Positions 18,120 through 27,526 of a stretch of DNA of 64,000 bases are shown here, piece by piece (the stretch's first letter is position 1; the number at the start of each line of letters is the position of its first letter). The stretch lies in contig NZ_AUXV01000026.1 in NCBI RefSeq assembly GCF_001625575.1, positions 82,595-146,594 on the forward strand, written 5' to 3'. Origin of the DNA: Pseudoalteromonas luteoviolacea S2607 (GTDB lineage Bacteria > Pseudomonadota > Gammaproteobacteria > Enterobacterales > Alteromonadaceae). The notes under the pieces were generated by a model. It saw nothing but the letters and a program-made list of their open reading frames with translations. It was not told where the DNA came from and ran no database searches. The position numbers were made by a program, and so were the translations under genes.

Positions 18120-19961
18120 TTAAGTTCTAAATTGGCTCATGGCTGACTTCAAATGAGCAGCCATGTTACTCAGTTGATGGGCATCATCCTGAGTTGCCTC
18201 AGCGCTGCCTAGTGTGTGCTCGGCCAGAGAGCTTATTTCACTAGACTCCGACAGTGCTTGTTGCGTAGCTTGGGTTTGCTGTTGAACAAGCTCTCTAATA
18301 ACATGACCTTGTTGATCAATGTCTGTCATACTTTGCTCTGCTGCACTTAATATGGCGTTGGTTTGCGTTGCAGCAGTTACACCGCGCTCCATTTTTTCAA
18401 CGCTACTGAGCATTTTTTGCTGCGTATCATTTGATGCGTTTTGCAAAGACTTGATGATGGAGTGGATCTCTTCAGTTTGTTGTTGGGTCCGCTTTGCTAA
18501 TGTACGCACTTCGTCAGCAACAACCGCAAAACCACGACCTTGTTCACCTGCTCGAGCCGCTTCTATAGCTGCATTCAGGGCTAGTAGGTTAGTTTGCTCC
18601 GCAATTTCACTGATCCCTAGGCTAACTTTGCTGATGTTTTGACTATCTTGAGCCAATTTATCGAGCGCTTGCCTGCTTTCTTCAAACTCTTGCTGAAGTA
18701 CCGTCATATGCTGCGCAAGTTCGGTTGTATTAATGCTACCTTGTTTGACTTGCTCAGCCGCAGTGCTCGCTAATTCAGTGGCATGTTGAGCAGAGCTTTC
18801 AACAGCATCAGCGGCATTGGCCATGTCAGATAAGGCAGTATGGATCCCGGTTATTTTTATTTGTTGTTGTTCGACATCATGGCGAGTGTCTTGGCTAATG
18901 TGGCTCAGTTTGTCTGTCGCATTGTGCAAGTCACTAGAAGTGTTGTGCACATCTCCCAAAAGTTCAGTAAACGCATCTAGCACACGGTTATACTGGGCTA
19001 CAATGTCATTCAACTCGTCATCCCCGTGAGACTGTGCTTTCGCGCGTAAATCTCCCTGAGCCGCTTTTTGGGCAGAAACTGAAAACTCCGAAATCGTATC
19101 GACGACAGCAAAGTAAAAGCCTAGCATTAAATACAGCGCCACTAATAAGCTAATAATTGAGGCAGTAGCGACCACATTTCGAATCATCTGTTCTTGCTCA
19201 AGCTTTTCTTGTAAAAGGCTTTTTAGTGTCGGCAAGGCGACTTCTACGAGTGTACGCGTTTTTCTTTGTACATCTTGATGAGCGCTGGTGAAAGCGGCCG
19301 CACTTAATTCAATATCATCGGGCTCGAGGAGTTTAGTGCGAATCGCTAGTTGATAACTATCTAACGCACGGTTCAACGTATCTACCTGATCAGAGAGTTG
19401 TGCTTTTACATGGCTATTTTCCAATGTGGCGACTTCGAGTTTATCTAACAGTTGGCCTTTCACTATAGGTAGCGCTTTATTAAGGTTGGACAAGGCGATA
19501 AATGAATCCGGGGTAAATCGGCCTCTGGCAATAATCGCGTTTGCCTGTTCAGCAATATTATTGACTTGATATACCAACTTGGGTAACGACTCCACCAAGG
19601 AGCGGTTGAGGTAAGAGCGGCTCAGGTCATTGTCTATGGCAAGCTTCGATGCAATTGACACTTGCTCCAAAGGGGTGTTTGACGCTTGACTATTTACCAT
19701 CAAACCACTGCGAGCCAGTATTTCTTGATTTTCGCTTTGACGGTTATTGATGATATTTTCAAGTAATTGGGGGTACAGGTTTAACCCTTGCTGCTGCTGT
19801 TTGCTAACCTCAATAGAATGCGTCAATGTGGAATTTAAGAAAAATAAACTAAGTGCCAGTGGTAAAATAAGAATACCAAAGACTAAGCTGATTTTTGTTT
19901 TGTACTTTAACTGCGCCATAAACGCAATGGCGGGGCTACAAACTGATCTGAGTCCTGTCAT
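18120..19961 (-). CDS. Methyl-accepting chemotaxis protein
   Basis: A 613-residue transmembrane chemoreceptor. It has an N-terminal membrane anchor ([18 protein letters not shown]), a roughly 230-residue periplasmic helical sensor region, a second membrane helix ([22 protein letters not shown], about 265-286), a HAMP domain, and a cytoplasmic signalling domain whose hairpin tip carries the conserved [21 protein letters not shown] with [14 protein letters not shown]. The ligand is unknown. An internal ATG (19919) is an alternative start. It ends exactly where mrcB ends, on the opposite strand. Confidence 0.92.
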   Translation of the reverse strand: MTGLRSVCSPAIAFMAQLKYKTKISLVFGILILPLALSLFFLNSTLTHSIEVSKQQQQGLNLYPQLLENIINNRQSENQEILARSGLMVNSQASNTPLEQVSIASKLAIDNDLSRSYLNRSLVESLPKLVYQVNNIAEQANAIIARGRFTPDSFIALSNLNKALPIVKGQLLDKLEVATLENSHVKAQLSDQVDTLNRALDSYQLAIRTKLLEPDDIELSAAAFTSAHQDVQRKTRTLVEVALPTLKSLLQEKLEQEQMIRNVVATASIISLLVALYLMLGFYFAVVDTISEFSVSAQKAAQGDLRAKAQSHGDDELNDIVAQYNRVLDAFTELLGDVHNTSSDLHNATDKLSHISQDTRHDVEQQQIKITGIHTALSDMANAADAVESSAQHATELASTAAEQVKQGSINTTELAQHMTVLQQEFEESRQALDKLAQDSQNISKVSLGISEIAEQTNLLALNAAIEAARAGEQGRGFAVVADEVRTLAKRTQQQTEEIHSIIKSLQNASNDTQQKMLSSVEKMERGVTAATQTNAILSAAEQSMTDIDQQGHVIRELVQQQTQATQQALSESSEISSLAEHTLGSAEATQDDAHQLSNMAAHLKSAMSQFRT

Positions 19962-20051
19962 AATTTAATTCTTTGTTATTGAGTCACGAGATAAAGACCT
20001 TGTTAATACAAAGAATAGTTCAAAGAATTAATATTTTTTTTCGTGAGTGAA

Positions 20052-20076
20052 AAAAAAGCCCTTATAGGGCTTTTAT
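20052..20076 (-). terminator. Terminator after hemL
   Basis: AAAAGCCC-TTATA-GGGCTTTT with flanking A and T runs. It lies about 35 bases past the hemL stop on the minus strand and could work on both strands. Confidence 0.88.
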
Positions 20077-20111
20077 TTGCTCATTTTTAGCTTAATTTAG
20101 GAGTTCAGCTG

Positions 20112-21398
20112 TTAAGCGACCAACTTTGCAAAAGCACGATCTGCGGCTTCAATTGTTGCTTCGATATCTTGCTCGCTGTGCATGGTGCTTACAAAACCTG
20201 CCTCAAATGCTGATGGTGCAAGGTAAACACCTTCTTCAAGCATTAAATGGAAGAAGCGTTTGAACTTCTCTAAGTCACATTCTGTAGCTTGCTGATAGCT
20301 GTCAACGCGTTCCGCTGAGGTAAAGAAGAACCCGAACATACCACCAGCATAGTTCGTAGTCAGTGGGATATTATGCTTATCGGCTGCAGCTTGGAAGCCT
20401 GCACACAGTGCTTTAGACTTTGCCTCAAGTGCTTCATGCAAACCAGGCTCAGCCAGTAGCTCTAGCGCTTTTAGCCCAGCCGCCATTGCAATTGGGTTGC
20501 CAGATAAAGTACCCGCTTGATATACAGGCCCAACGGGCGCGATGAAATCCATGATCTCTTGTTTGCCACCAAATGCGCCGACAGGCATACCACCACCAAT
20601 CACTTTGCCCAAGCATGTCAGGTCTGGTTCGATATTGTAGTATTGCTGCGCACCACCAAGTGCGACTCTAAAGCCAGTCATAACTTCATCAAAAATGAGG
20701 ACAGATTGATGGTCAGTACACACTGAACGCAAACCTTCCAAGAACCCTTCCACTGGTGGAATACAGTTCATGTTGCCTGCAACCGGTTCAACAATCACAC
20801 AGGCGATTTGATCTTTATACTGTTCAAAAATCGCTTTGACTTCTTCCAAGTTGTTAAAGGAGACGGTCAGGGTGTGCTTGGCGAAATCTGCAGGGATGCC
20901 AGGAGAATTTGGCACGCCCATAGTCAGTGCGCCTGAGCCTGCTTTAACTAGCAGAGAGTCTGCATGACCGTGGTAACAGCCTTCAAATTTAAGAATTTTA
21001 TCTCTACCAGTGAAACCTCGAGCGAGGCGAATTGCACTCATAGTAGCTTCAGTACCAGAGCTAACCATTCGAACTTTTTCTATTGAAGGTACTAGCTCCT
21101 TTACTTTCTCAGCCATTAAAATTTCAGTTTCTGTTGGCGCGCCGTAGCTTAAGCCATTTTCTACTGCAGCTAATACAGCTTGCTTTATTTCAGGGTGATT
21201 ATGGCCAAGGATCATTGGCCCCCAAGAACCTACGTAATCAATATAGCGATTATTGTCAGCATCAAAAGTAAAAGGGCCTTCAGCTTTTGTGATGAACAAA
21301 GGTGTACCACCAACACCATTAAAAGCTCTAACTGGCGAGTTTACACCACCTGGGATAGAAGATTGGGCACGCTCAAATAAATTCTGGCTAATTGTCAT
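20112..21398 (-). CDS. hemL: Glutamate-1-semialdehyde 2,1-aminomutase
   Basis: PLP enzyme making 5-aminolevulinate, the heme precursor, from glutamate-1-semialdehyde; 428 residues from this start, as usual. Motifs include [45 protein letters not shown], the aspartate in [10 protein letters not shown] and the PLP lysine in [19 protein letters not shown] 21398 is chosen because AAAGGA lies upstream and it matches the family N-terminus; the frame is open to 21449. It starts 16 bases after the pyrB stop, so the two are probably co-transcribed, an unusual pairing of pyrimidine and heme synthesis. Confidence 0.95.
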   Translation of the reverse strand: MTISQNLFERAQSSIPGGVNSPVRAFNGVGGTPLFITKAEGPFTFDADNNRYIDYVGSWGPMILGHNHPEIKQAVLAAVENGLSYGAPTETEILMAEKVKELVPSIEKVRMVSSGTEATMSAIRLARGFTGRDKILKFEGCYHGHADSLLVKAGSGALTMGVPNSPGIPADFAKHTLTVSFNNLEEVKAIFEQYKDQIACVIVEPVAGNMNCIPPVEGFLEGLRSVCTDHQSVLIFDEVMTGFRVALGGAQQYYNIEPDLTCLGKVIGGGMPVGAFGGKQEIMDFIAPVGPVYQAGTLSGNPIAMAAGLKALELLAEPGLHEALEAKSKALCAGFQAAADKHNIPLTTNYAGGMFGFFFTSAERVDSYQQATECDLEKFKRFFHLMLEEGVYLAPSAFEAGFVSTMHSEQDIEATIEAADRAFAKLVA

Positions 21399-21414
21399 AA
21401 TGTGTCCTTTTTGA

Positions 21415-22431
21415 TTAACTTTGGCGTTTTCTGCTGAACCAAGGTACATTTGTTTCGTATTGTTGCACCTTGTTTTCTACACCTAATGTGAGTGCGAAAA
21501 GCGCCATACGGATCAGCACGCCATTTTGTACTTGTCTAAAAATAGCCAAGTTATCATTGGCATTTAAATCGTTGTCTAATTCGTTCGCATCGCTGCGGCT
21601 ATCACGTGGTAGTGGATGCATTAAAACTGATTCAGGCTTACAGTGCGCTTCATAAATAGCCTGACTAATTCTAAATCCACCGCGGTACTTATTGGCTTCT
21701 TCTTGCGACGGGAATCGCTCTTCTTGGATTCGAGTTTGATACACAATATCAGCCGCTAAGTTACCTTCCATTTGTGAGACCAACTCAATTTGATGACCTG
21801 CGTTAGTGACTGCGTCAAGGACATAGTCAGGCATTTGCAAGCCGTCTGGCGCGACCATAGAAAACTTAATATTTTTATAGTGGCACAATAACTTAGATAG
21901 AGAGTGCACCGTTCGGCCGTATTTTAAGTCACCGACCAAGGCGATGTGCATTCCATCAACGCTGCGACCGTAACGGTCCAACTCGCGATCAATCGTTAAA
22001 AGATCCAGTAATGCTTGAGTTGGGTGCTCATTGGGGCCGTCACCGCCGTTAAGTACTGGTACATCGGAGCCAGTAGCAAACTCTGCAACACTGCCTGCAT
22101 CAGGGTGTCGCATTGCTACAGCATCAGCATAAGCTGAAATAACACGAGCTGTATCGTATAAAGATTCGCCTTTTGCCAGTGCGGAGCTTTGCATACCAGT
22201 TGTTTCTCTTACCAGACCACCTAATAGGTTGAAGGCAGTACCAAAGCTGACACGTGTGCGGGTACTTGGTTCAAAAAATAGGTTTGCAAGCACTGCGCCT
22301 TCTAGCACTTGTGTACGCTTGTGCTTTTTAGCATAAGGCTCCATGCGCTTGGCGACTTCAAAAATAAGTTCTATTGCTTCTCTATCGAGTTGATTGACAG
22401 AAAGGATGTTTTCACCTTGGAAACTTAACAT
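21415..22431 (-). CDS. pyrB: Aspartate carbamoyltransferase catalytic chain
   Basis: Catalyses carbamoyl phosphate plus aspartate to carbamoyl aspartate in pyrimidine synthesis; 338 residues. The carbamoyl-phosphate loop [23 protein letters not shown], and [15 protein letters not shown] are present, as is MHPLPR. There is no pyrI regulatory-chain gene beside it. ATG 22431 has AGGA upstream; a GTG at 22449 is in frame but less likely. The 151-base gap to hemJ probably holds its promoter; I could not identify an attenuator. Confidence 0.95.
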   Translation of the reverse strand: MLSFQGENILSVNQLDREAIELIFEVAKRMEPYAKKHKRTQVLEGAVLANLFFEPSTRTRVSFGTAFNLLGGLVRETTGMQSSALAKGESLYDTARVISAYADAVAMRHPDAGSVAEFATGSDVPVLNGGDGPNEHPTQALLDLLTIDRELDRYGRSVDGMHIALVGDLKYGRTVHSLSKLLCHYKNIKFSMVAPDGLQMPDYVLDAVTNAGHQIELVSQMEGNLAADIVYQTRIQEERFPSQEEANKYRGGFRISQAIYEAHCKPESVLMHPLPRDSRSDANELDNDLNANDNLAIFRQVQNGVLIRMALFALTLGVENKVQQYETNVPWFSRKRQS

Positions 22432-22582
22432 GCGGCGATTCCTAATCACAGATTGACAACAGGAGGCAAGGCTGCGCTCCTAACCGAGATAACCTTGGCA
22501 ACACTAGGTTACTGGAACGACATAATAGCATAGTTCCTAGCTATCTGGTGAGTATGACGGCACTGTCGCCGCCATATTTACG

Positions 22583-23017
22583 CTAAAAAAAAGGTTTTAA
22601 TACTGCTAACAGAATAATTGGCAATAATAAGAAAACGGGGAATTCATTATAGAAGCGATAGAAGCGCGTACTTCGGATGTTCCTATCATGCTTGAAGTCT
22701 GCTAATAATTTAAAGCAGTAGCCATGATAAATGTATAAAATAATGACGAAAACCAGTTTGTAATGAAGCCACATGTTGTACTTAAACCACTCTCGCCCGT
22801 ACTCAACGATGGTAAGGGTACCAAATATACCGGTAAGGATGGCAAAAGGTGTAACGAAATAAAGTAAGCGTCTCTCCATAATTTTAAGCATCGCCTTACA
22901 TGCTTTTTCCTCGGTCATTGTGTGATAAATAAATAACCTTGGTAAGTAAAAAATACCTGCAAACCAAGCCACCATAAAAAAGATGTGCAAGGCTTTGTAA
23001 ATCAGCAGTGCGCTCAT
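22583..23017 (-). CDS. hemJ: HemJ-type protoporphyrinogen IX oxidase
   Basis: A 144-residue membrane protein of the HemJ (UPF0093) family, which oxidises protoporphyrinogen IX in organisms without HemY or HemG. It has four hydrophobic segments with the family start ALHIFFMVAWFAGIFYLPRLF and the second motif NMWLHYKLVFVIILYIYHGY; the conserved histidine in helix 1 is visible. AAGGGG precedes the ATG closely. It follows the CLC gene by 19 bases, and hemL lies downstream, which supports a heme role. Confidence 0.88.
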   Translation of the reverse strand: MSALLIYKALHIFFMVAWFAGIFYLPRLFIYHTMTEEKACKAMLKIMERRLLYFVTPFAILTGIFGTLTIVEYGREWFKYNMWLHYKLVFVIILYIYHGYCFKLLADFKHDRNIRSTRFYRFYNEFPVFLLLPIILLAVLKPFF

Positions 23018-23036
23018 AATGCCCCTTATGATTCGA

Positions 23037-24719
23037 TTAAAGTAAACTATTTCTCATTGTTAAAATGTGTCGTAATTTATCCCAGCGGACAATTCCCATG
23101 ATTTGTAGGCTGTCTTTTTGGTTATAAACGTAAACTGCGCCAGATCTTTTGTCTTTTAATAATTCAAACGCTTCTGCAAGTGTCGCTTGTGTGCTTAAGC
23201 CCTGAAGAGGGATATATTTGATCGTTGCGCTATCATCTGACACGAGTGTTAAGTCGTATTCGGCTAACTGATACCCTGTTTCTTCGTCATAGACAATGAG
23301 TGGCGTTTGGCTTTCTACGGCTGACAAAGTATCTTTGATTTGTTTTTTGTCATTGGAGTATAAAAGCTTAAAGTCCTCTTCCATCTCTTCGACAATGCCC
23401 ACTTTTTGCAGTGCCTCTTTTGCCGGTGACACCTGATAAGGCAGACCTTGAAAGTCCAGTTGTTGCAAAAATATCGAGCGATTGCCAAACACTTGCAGTG
23501 CTGTCACGTAAGCCGTTGAAATAATTAACATAGCAGGTACTACAATTTGTGGGTTAGATGTCAACTCCATCACGGCCGTAAGAGCAGCTAAAGGCGCATG
23601 CAGTGTCGCTGCTAGTAATCCAGCCATACCAAGGACACCATACGTACCAGCAACAGCGGTATCTGGTGAAATAAATTGGCCAAAAAAGGCCATGAGAGTA
23701 CCTAGTATTACCCCAAGCCCGATAACGGGACCAATTAGACCCCCTGGAATACCTAGCCCTATGGCGAACAGGGTGGCCATTAACTTAGCGATGAAAATAG
23801 TCGTCAAGAGCTGCAGGTTATCTGGCGTTTCTACCGCAAGTTTAATCGCACTCATACCAGAGCCCATGGCTTCAGGAACCAAGTAGCCGATAAGGCCTGC
23901 GATAAGCCCCGCGAGTAGAAGACGAGGGAACATGCTGATAGGCTTAAATGTTTTGATAATCAACATTAGGTTTTGATTAAATGCAAACGCGACCGCGCCA
24001 AGTGCAAATCCACAAATAATTAAATAGGGGTAGTGCCAAAAGCTAAGCATCTCTATTTGAATTAGTGAAAGCTCTGACACGTTACCAAATACAAATTGCG
24101 TGGCTAAGGCTCCGGTGACGGCAGCGAGCATAATTGGTACGAAAATATGAATTTTATACTCTCTTAAAACAACTTCCATCACAAATATAACCGCTGCCAG
24201 CGGAGTATTGAATGAGGCCGCTATACCAGCGGCAACCCCGCAGCCTGCCAATGTACGCGCTGCGTTGTGAGGAAGGTGTAATCGCTCAGTTAAGACACTT
24301 GCCCCTGTTGCCCCCATGTGCACAGATGGGCCCTCTCGACCCACTGAAAATCCACATATTAGCGCAATTCCACCACCAAAAAACTGGTTCACTGAATTCC
24401 AAATTGGCATATGGCCGTAATGATGTTTGATGCGATTAATCACAAACGGAATACCTAGGCGATAATGTTTAAATCCAGTAAGACTGGCAAACAAGGCTAT
24501 TACTAAAGCTGCGCCCACCGGCAGCAATAACCTTTGATGCTGTGCTAACGTAGTAAAATCATCGTGATTGTCTAAAAAGGTTGACTGCACCAATTCAATC
24601 ATCAGGCGAAAAAGTATGATCAGTATTGCAGCGATAAGGCCTGCACACACGCCAAGTACGCACAATTGTGCAGAAGTCTTTGGTTTTGCAAGGCGGCGTC
24701 TGACTTGATCAAAGTTCAT
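23037..24719 (-). CDS. CLC-family chloride channel with CBS domains
   Basis: A 560-residue CLC membrane protein with about 430 residues of transmembrane core and a C-terminal CBS-pair region (about 430-560, for example GAVYVYNQKDSLQIMGIVRW). The gating glutamate is kept in VGREGPSVHMG (Glu129), and GIPGGLIGP is present. By alignment with E. coli ClcA from memory, the selectivity-filter Ser of GSGIP is Leu88 (YRLGIP) and the internal proton glutamate (E203) is Val183 (FVMEVV). This suggests a channel-like, proton-uncoupled CLC rather than a 2Cl-/H+ exchanger. The hemL-clcA-erpA order resembles E. coli. Confidence 0.9.
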   Translation of the reverse strand: MNFDQVRRRLAKPKTSAQLCVLGVCAGLIAAILIILFRLMIELVQSTFLDNHDDFTTLAQHQRLLLPVGAALVIALFASLTGFKHYRLGIPFVINRIKHHYGHMPIWNSVNQFFGGGIALICGFSVGREGPSVHMGATGASVLTERLHLPHNAARTLAGCGVAAGIAASFNTPLAAVIFVMEVVLREYKIHIFVPIMLAAVTGALATQFVFGNVSELSLIQIEMLSFWHYPYLIICGFALGAVAFAFNQNLMLIIKTFKPISMFPRLLLAGLIAGLIGYLVPEAMGSGMSAIKLAVETPDNLQLLTTIFIAKLMATLFAIGLGIPGGLIGPVIGLGVILGTLMAFFGQFISPDTAVAGTYGVLGMAGLLAATLHAPLAALTAVMELTSNPQIVVPAMLIISTAYVTALQVFGNRSIFLQQLDFQGLPYQVSPAKEALQKVGIVEEMEEDFKLLYSNDKKQIKDTLSAVESQTPLIVYDEETGYQLAEYDLTLVSDDSATIKYIPLQGLSTQATLAEAFELLKDKRSGAVYVYNQKDSLQIMGIVRWDKLRHILTMRNSLL

Positions 24720-24929
24720 AATGTTTCGCTGGAGTTGAACAGATACTTGGATTTTATCAAAAGATTAGTGCTAAGTCCCTGACATAAATCTCGCTTTTTA
24801 ATTAAAAATGTCGGTTCGCCTCGTTTACACTTGGCCATTCATTCAATTACAGGTACAAATGGAGATACTTGATTAAAATAGTCGGGTATTAGATAATTCC
24901 GCTAATTAATGTACAAGGGTCGAATGCAC

Positions 24930-25268
24930 ATGTCAGAAGAGTTACCTATTAAATTTAGCGATGCTGCAGCTGCTCGCGTAAAAGAGCTAATATCTGAGGA
25001 AGAAAATCCGGATTTGAAGCTTCGCGTGTATGTAACTGGTGGAGGATGCTCAGGCTTCCAATATGGATTCACTTTTGATGAAAAAGTAAATCCAGGTGAC
25101 TTAGAAATTGAAAAAAATGGTGTGGTCATGGTCGTTGACCCTATGAGTATTCAATATCTAGTTGATGGTATTGTGGACTATACAGAGGGACTAGAAGGGG
25201 CGCGCTTCTTTGTTAATAACCCTAACGCGACAACGACATGTGGTTGTGGTGCGAGTTTTAGCGTGTAA
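24930..25268 (+). CDS. erpA: Iron-sulfur cluster insertion protein
   Basis: An A-type Fe-S carrier of 112 residues that delivers clusters to targets such as isoprenoid enzymes IspG/IspH. The three cluster cysteines are present: one in [13 protein letters not shown] and two in [13 protein letters not shown] take ATG 24930 because it matches the family N-terminus (MSEELPIKF); ATG 24924 and further upstream codons are in frame, and AAGGG sits between. It is single-gene, ended by a hairpin. Confidence 0.95.
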   Translation: MSEELPIKFSDAAAARVKELISEEENPDLKLRVYVTGGGCSGFQYGFTFDEKVNPGDLEIEKNGVVMVVDPMSIQYLVDGIVDYTEGLEGARFFVNNPNATTTCGCGASFSV

Positions 25269-25287
25269 TAGCCTTCAATATTGAGTG

Positions 25288-25316
25288 AAAAAGCCATGCA
25301 ATAGCATGGCTTTTTT
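25288..25316 (+). terminator. Bidirectional terminator between erpA and a small membrane gene
   Basis: AAAAAGCCATGC-AATA-GCATGGCTTTTTT. It ends erpA and, read on the other strand, follows directly on the stop of the 58-residue gene. Confidence 0.9.
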
Positions 25317-25491
25317 ATGCAGGGTTAGTAACGTGTATCATTAATACGAAAAAGCCCAACACAAATGCTGAAAATGCCAGAATATATATAAACCCCCGCT
25401 TACCTTGTTTCAATGGAATGCCATTGACCTTTAAAAAGTAATACCAGCCAAAACAAAGAATCAGTGGTAATAAAAATAAGATCCGAATCAT
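25315..25491 (-). CDS. Small two-helix membrane protein
   Basis: A 58-codon ORF that falls below common length cut-offs. Its translation starts MIRILFLLPLILCFGWYYFL and continues through a short basic loop (KQGKRG) to a second hydrophobic stretch (FIYILAFSAFVLGFFVLM), giving a two-helix inner-membrane hairpin. AGGG lies nine bases before the ATG. The stop overlaps the start of a strong terminator, which supports a real gene. I do not recognise the family. Confidence 0.72.
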   Translation of the reverse strand: MIRILFLLPLILCFGWYYFLKVNGIPLKQGKRGFIYILAFSAFVLGFFVLMIHVTNPA

Positions 25492-25847
25492 TTTTGCACC
25501 CTAATTTTTCAATTAAATTTAAGGTTAGCTCTAAATGGCTAATTTTAAAAGGAAAATAAATTATTTCAAATACTGGTACAAGATATAAAATTTTTGTTAA
25601 AGTGTACTTTGTACCCTACATGAAAAAAATGAATATAATTTTTCAAAATTTTATTAGGTTTTAGCGCTAAGATGGTCTATACCTAATTGGGTACACAGGA
25701 ACAAGGCCTGTTGGCAAAACAGGAAATACGCAAGACCTGTAGGGTCTGTAGCGAGTATTTTTTCTAATATACGATGTGCAGCTGAGTGAGACGGGCAAAT
25801 TTCACGAAGCTGTTTAAGGTAAATCATCAAGTAGGAGATGTTTATTT
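25492..25847 (+). promoter_or_regulatory. Long structured leader of the XRE regulator gene
   Basis: This 356-base gap has an AT-rich left part (25500-25680) that probably holds the promoter. Two tandem hairpins follow: ACAGG-aacaagg-CCTGT (25695-25711) and ACAGG-N12-CCTGT (25719-25740). The latter is mutually exclusive with AGACC-tgtag-GGTCT (25733-25747). The two ACAGGA sequences plus the TAGGAG ribosome site fit CsrA-type GGA motifs. Resemblance to the c-di-GMP-I riboswitch was considered and rejected. Confidence 0.45.
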
Positions 25848-26093
25848 ATGATGGGTAAAACGGTTTCTTCAGAAGAAAACGGAAAGTTAACAAAATGGTT
25901 GAAATCAAAGCGTCATGAGAAAGGCCACACAATGCGTAGTCTGGCTCAGGTTTTAGGTACGCCGCATTCTTTTATCGGTAAAATTGAAAATCAAGAACGT
26001 CGTTTAGATGTCATTGAGTTTTTGCGTTATTGTGAGGCACTGGAAGTAGACCCGTACGAAGGCCTCTCACTAATCAATAAAGAAGAGCTATAA
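25848..26093 (+). CDS. XRE-family helix-turn-helix protein
   Basis: An 81-residue DNA-binding protein consisting almost wholly of one Cro/CI-type helix-turn-helix domain: LTKWLKSKRHEKGHTMRSLAQVLGTPHSFIGKIENQERR, with recognition helix around PHSFIGKIE. It has no oligomerisation or effector domain. TAGGAG lies about ten bases before the ATG. There is no phage or toxin gene nearby, so it looks like a resident regulator; its targets are unknown. Confidence 0.88.
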   Translation: MMGKTVSSEENGKLTKWLKSKRHEKGHTMRSLAQVLGTPHSFIGKIENQERRLDVIEFLRYCEALEVDPYEGLSLINKEEL

Positions 26094-26118
26094 ATCCTAC
26101 ACAATGGGATTGAAAAGC

Positions 26119-26146
26119 AAGGTGCAGGGAAATGCACCTTAATTTT
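26119..26146 (+). terminator. Terminator between XRE gene and ampG
   Basis: AAGGTGCA-GGGAAA-TGCACCTT followed by AATTTTG. It overlaps the 3' end of ampG on the other strand, and can serve as the stop signal for both genes. Confidence 0.75.
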
Positions 26147-27518
26147 GTTGATGATAAGACGCCTCTATTTGATAAAGTTTGTGTCTTATGAAATAAAGAA
26201 ATATCAGGGAAGGAAGGACCATCAAAGCGGTAATAATAAAGAAAACTGCCCAGTCGCCATCCAGCCAGTCGTCTATCACCACACCACTGTAACTCGATAA
26301 CAAAGTTCGGCTTAAGCTGCCCAAAGAGGCAAGTAGGGCATAGTGTGTCGCGCTAAATGTTCTATCACATAGCATAGAAATAAATGCAACTAAGGCAACC
26401 AGTGACCAGGCTTGAGTAAACCCATCAATGACAATGGCCAATGCATACAGGTGTTCCTTAGGACCTGCAATGGCTATCCATGAAAACATTAGATTAGACG
26501 CGGCCATCGCCACACCGCTTATGAATAAACCTTTTACTATGCCGTATTTGTGGTTGAAGATACTACCTAAAAAGGCGAAGACGATGGTGATTAAACCAGT
26601 TCCCAATTTTGAGTACTGGGCTATTTGGGTATTGCTAAAACCAATCTCTTTATAAAATACAATGGACATTCGGGCTAAAAACGCTTCGCCAATCTTGAAC
26701 AAGAAAATAAATGAGAGTAGTGCTAAAGCGGTGCTAACGCCGTTATTTTTGAAAAAGCTAACAAACGGTGCAACGATGGTAACCCCCAGCCATGCCAAGA
26801 GTTTATTTACCCTTGAATGGCCATGCGTAGATAGCTTATCTTCGTAGGCTTTTTGAATTTCGGCCTGAGCTGTATCACGATGTGATTCAGGTTCTTTTGC
26901 AAGTAATGTTACAACGACTAACAAGCTCATGATGCCAGAGAGCAACAGATACACATCGGGCCACTCAACATTAGGTAAATCGGCAGCAAAAAATGGGATA
27001 GCGCCAAGCAGTGCATATCCAGTCCACCATCCTGAAGTGGCCATCGCTGCAGCGGCCGTTGATTTTTCACTTTCAGCTTGAGGTAATATATCGATACGGT
27101 AGCCATCTATCGCAATATCATGCGTGGCGGCAAAAAGCGCGATCAGAAAGCACAGTAAAGCAGCTTGAAACAAATGATTCTGTAAATCCACGAAAGCCAA
27201 ATTTACAGCACATAAGGTGACGACAATTTGACCAAGGAAAATCCAACTACGTCGCTGTCCTAACAAAGTGCCAATGAGAGGCAACTTAAGTCTATCAACA
27301 AGCGGAGACCACAAAAAGTTAATGGTATAAGCACCGAATACGACTCCAAACAGCCCTATCAGACTTCTACTTAGCCCTTCATCTTTCAGCCATGCAGACA
27401 TCACCGAGCCGATCAGTACCCAAGGAAACCCCTGGCTCATACCAAAAGCAAATACAGTCAACAGGCGCTTGTCTTTATAATAACTTAGGTATTTTAAAAT
27501 ACTTGTTGTGGTCGCCAT
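26139..27518 (-). CDS. ampG: AmpG-family muropeptide permease
   Basis: A 459-residue major-facilitator membrane protein of the AmpG group, which imports GlcNAc-anhydroMurNAc peptides for cell-wall recycling. The N-terminal motif GMSQGFPWVLIGSVMSAWLKDEG and the helix-4/5 signature ATHDIAIDGYRID are AmpG-like. Its position beside yajG repeats the E. coli yajG-ampG pair and supports the name. About twelve membrane segments are visible. It follows the PPIase gene by eight bases on the same strand. Confidence 0.87.
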   Translation of the reverse strand: MATTTSILKYLSYYKDKRLLTVFAFGMSQGFPWVLIGSVMSAWLKDEGLSRSLIGLFGVVFGAYTINFLWSPLVDRLKLPLIGTLLGQRRSWIFLGQIVVTLCAVNLAFVDLQNHLFQAALLCFLIALFAATHDIAIDGYRIDILPQAESEKSTAAAAMATSGWWTGYALLGAIPFFAADLPNVEWPDVYLLLSGIMSLLVVVTLLAKEPESHRDTAQAEIQKAYEDKLSTHGHSRVNKLLAWLGVTIVAPFVSFFKNNGVSTALALLSFIFLFKIGEAFLARMSIVFYKEIGFSNTQIAQYSKLGTGLITIVFAFLGSIFNHKYGIVKGLFISGVAMAASNLMFSWIAIAGPKEHLYALAIVIDGFTQAWSLVALVAFISMLCDRTFSATHYALLASLGSLSRTLLSSYSGVVIDDWLDGDWAVFFIITALMVLPSLIFLYFIRHKLYQIEASYHQQN

Positions 27519-27526
27519 AGTCTTGG

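Noticed and set aside
25681..25760. c-di-GMP-I (GEMM) riboswitch upstream of the XRE gene
   Set aside because: ACGCAAGACC and TAGCG look similar in isolation, but the GAAA tetraloop helix and its receptor order are missing.
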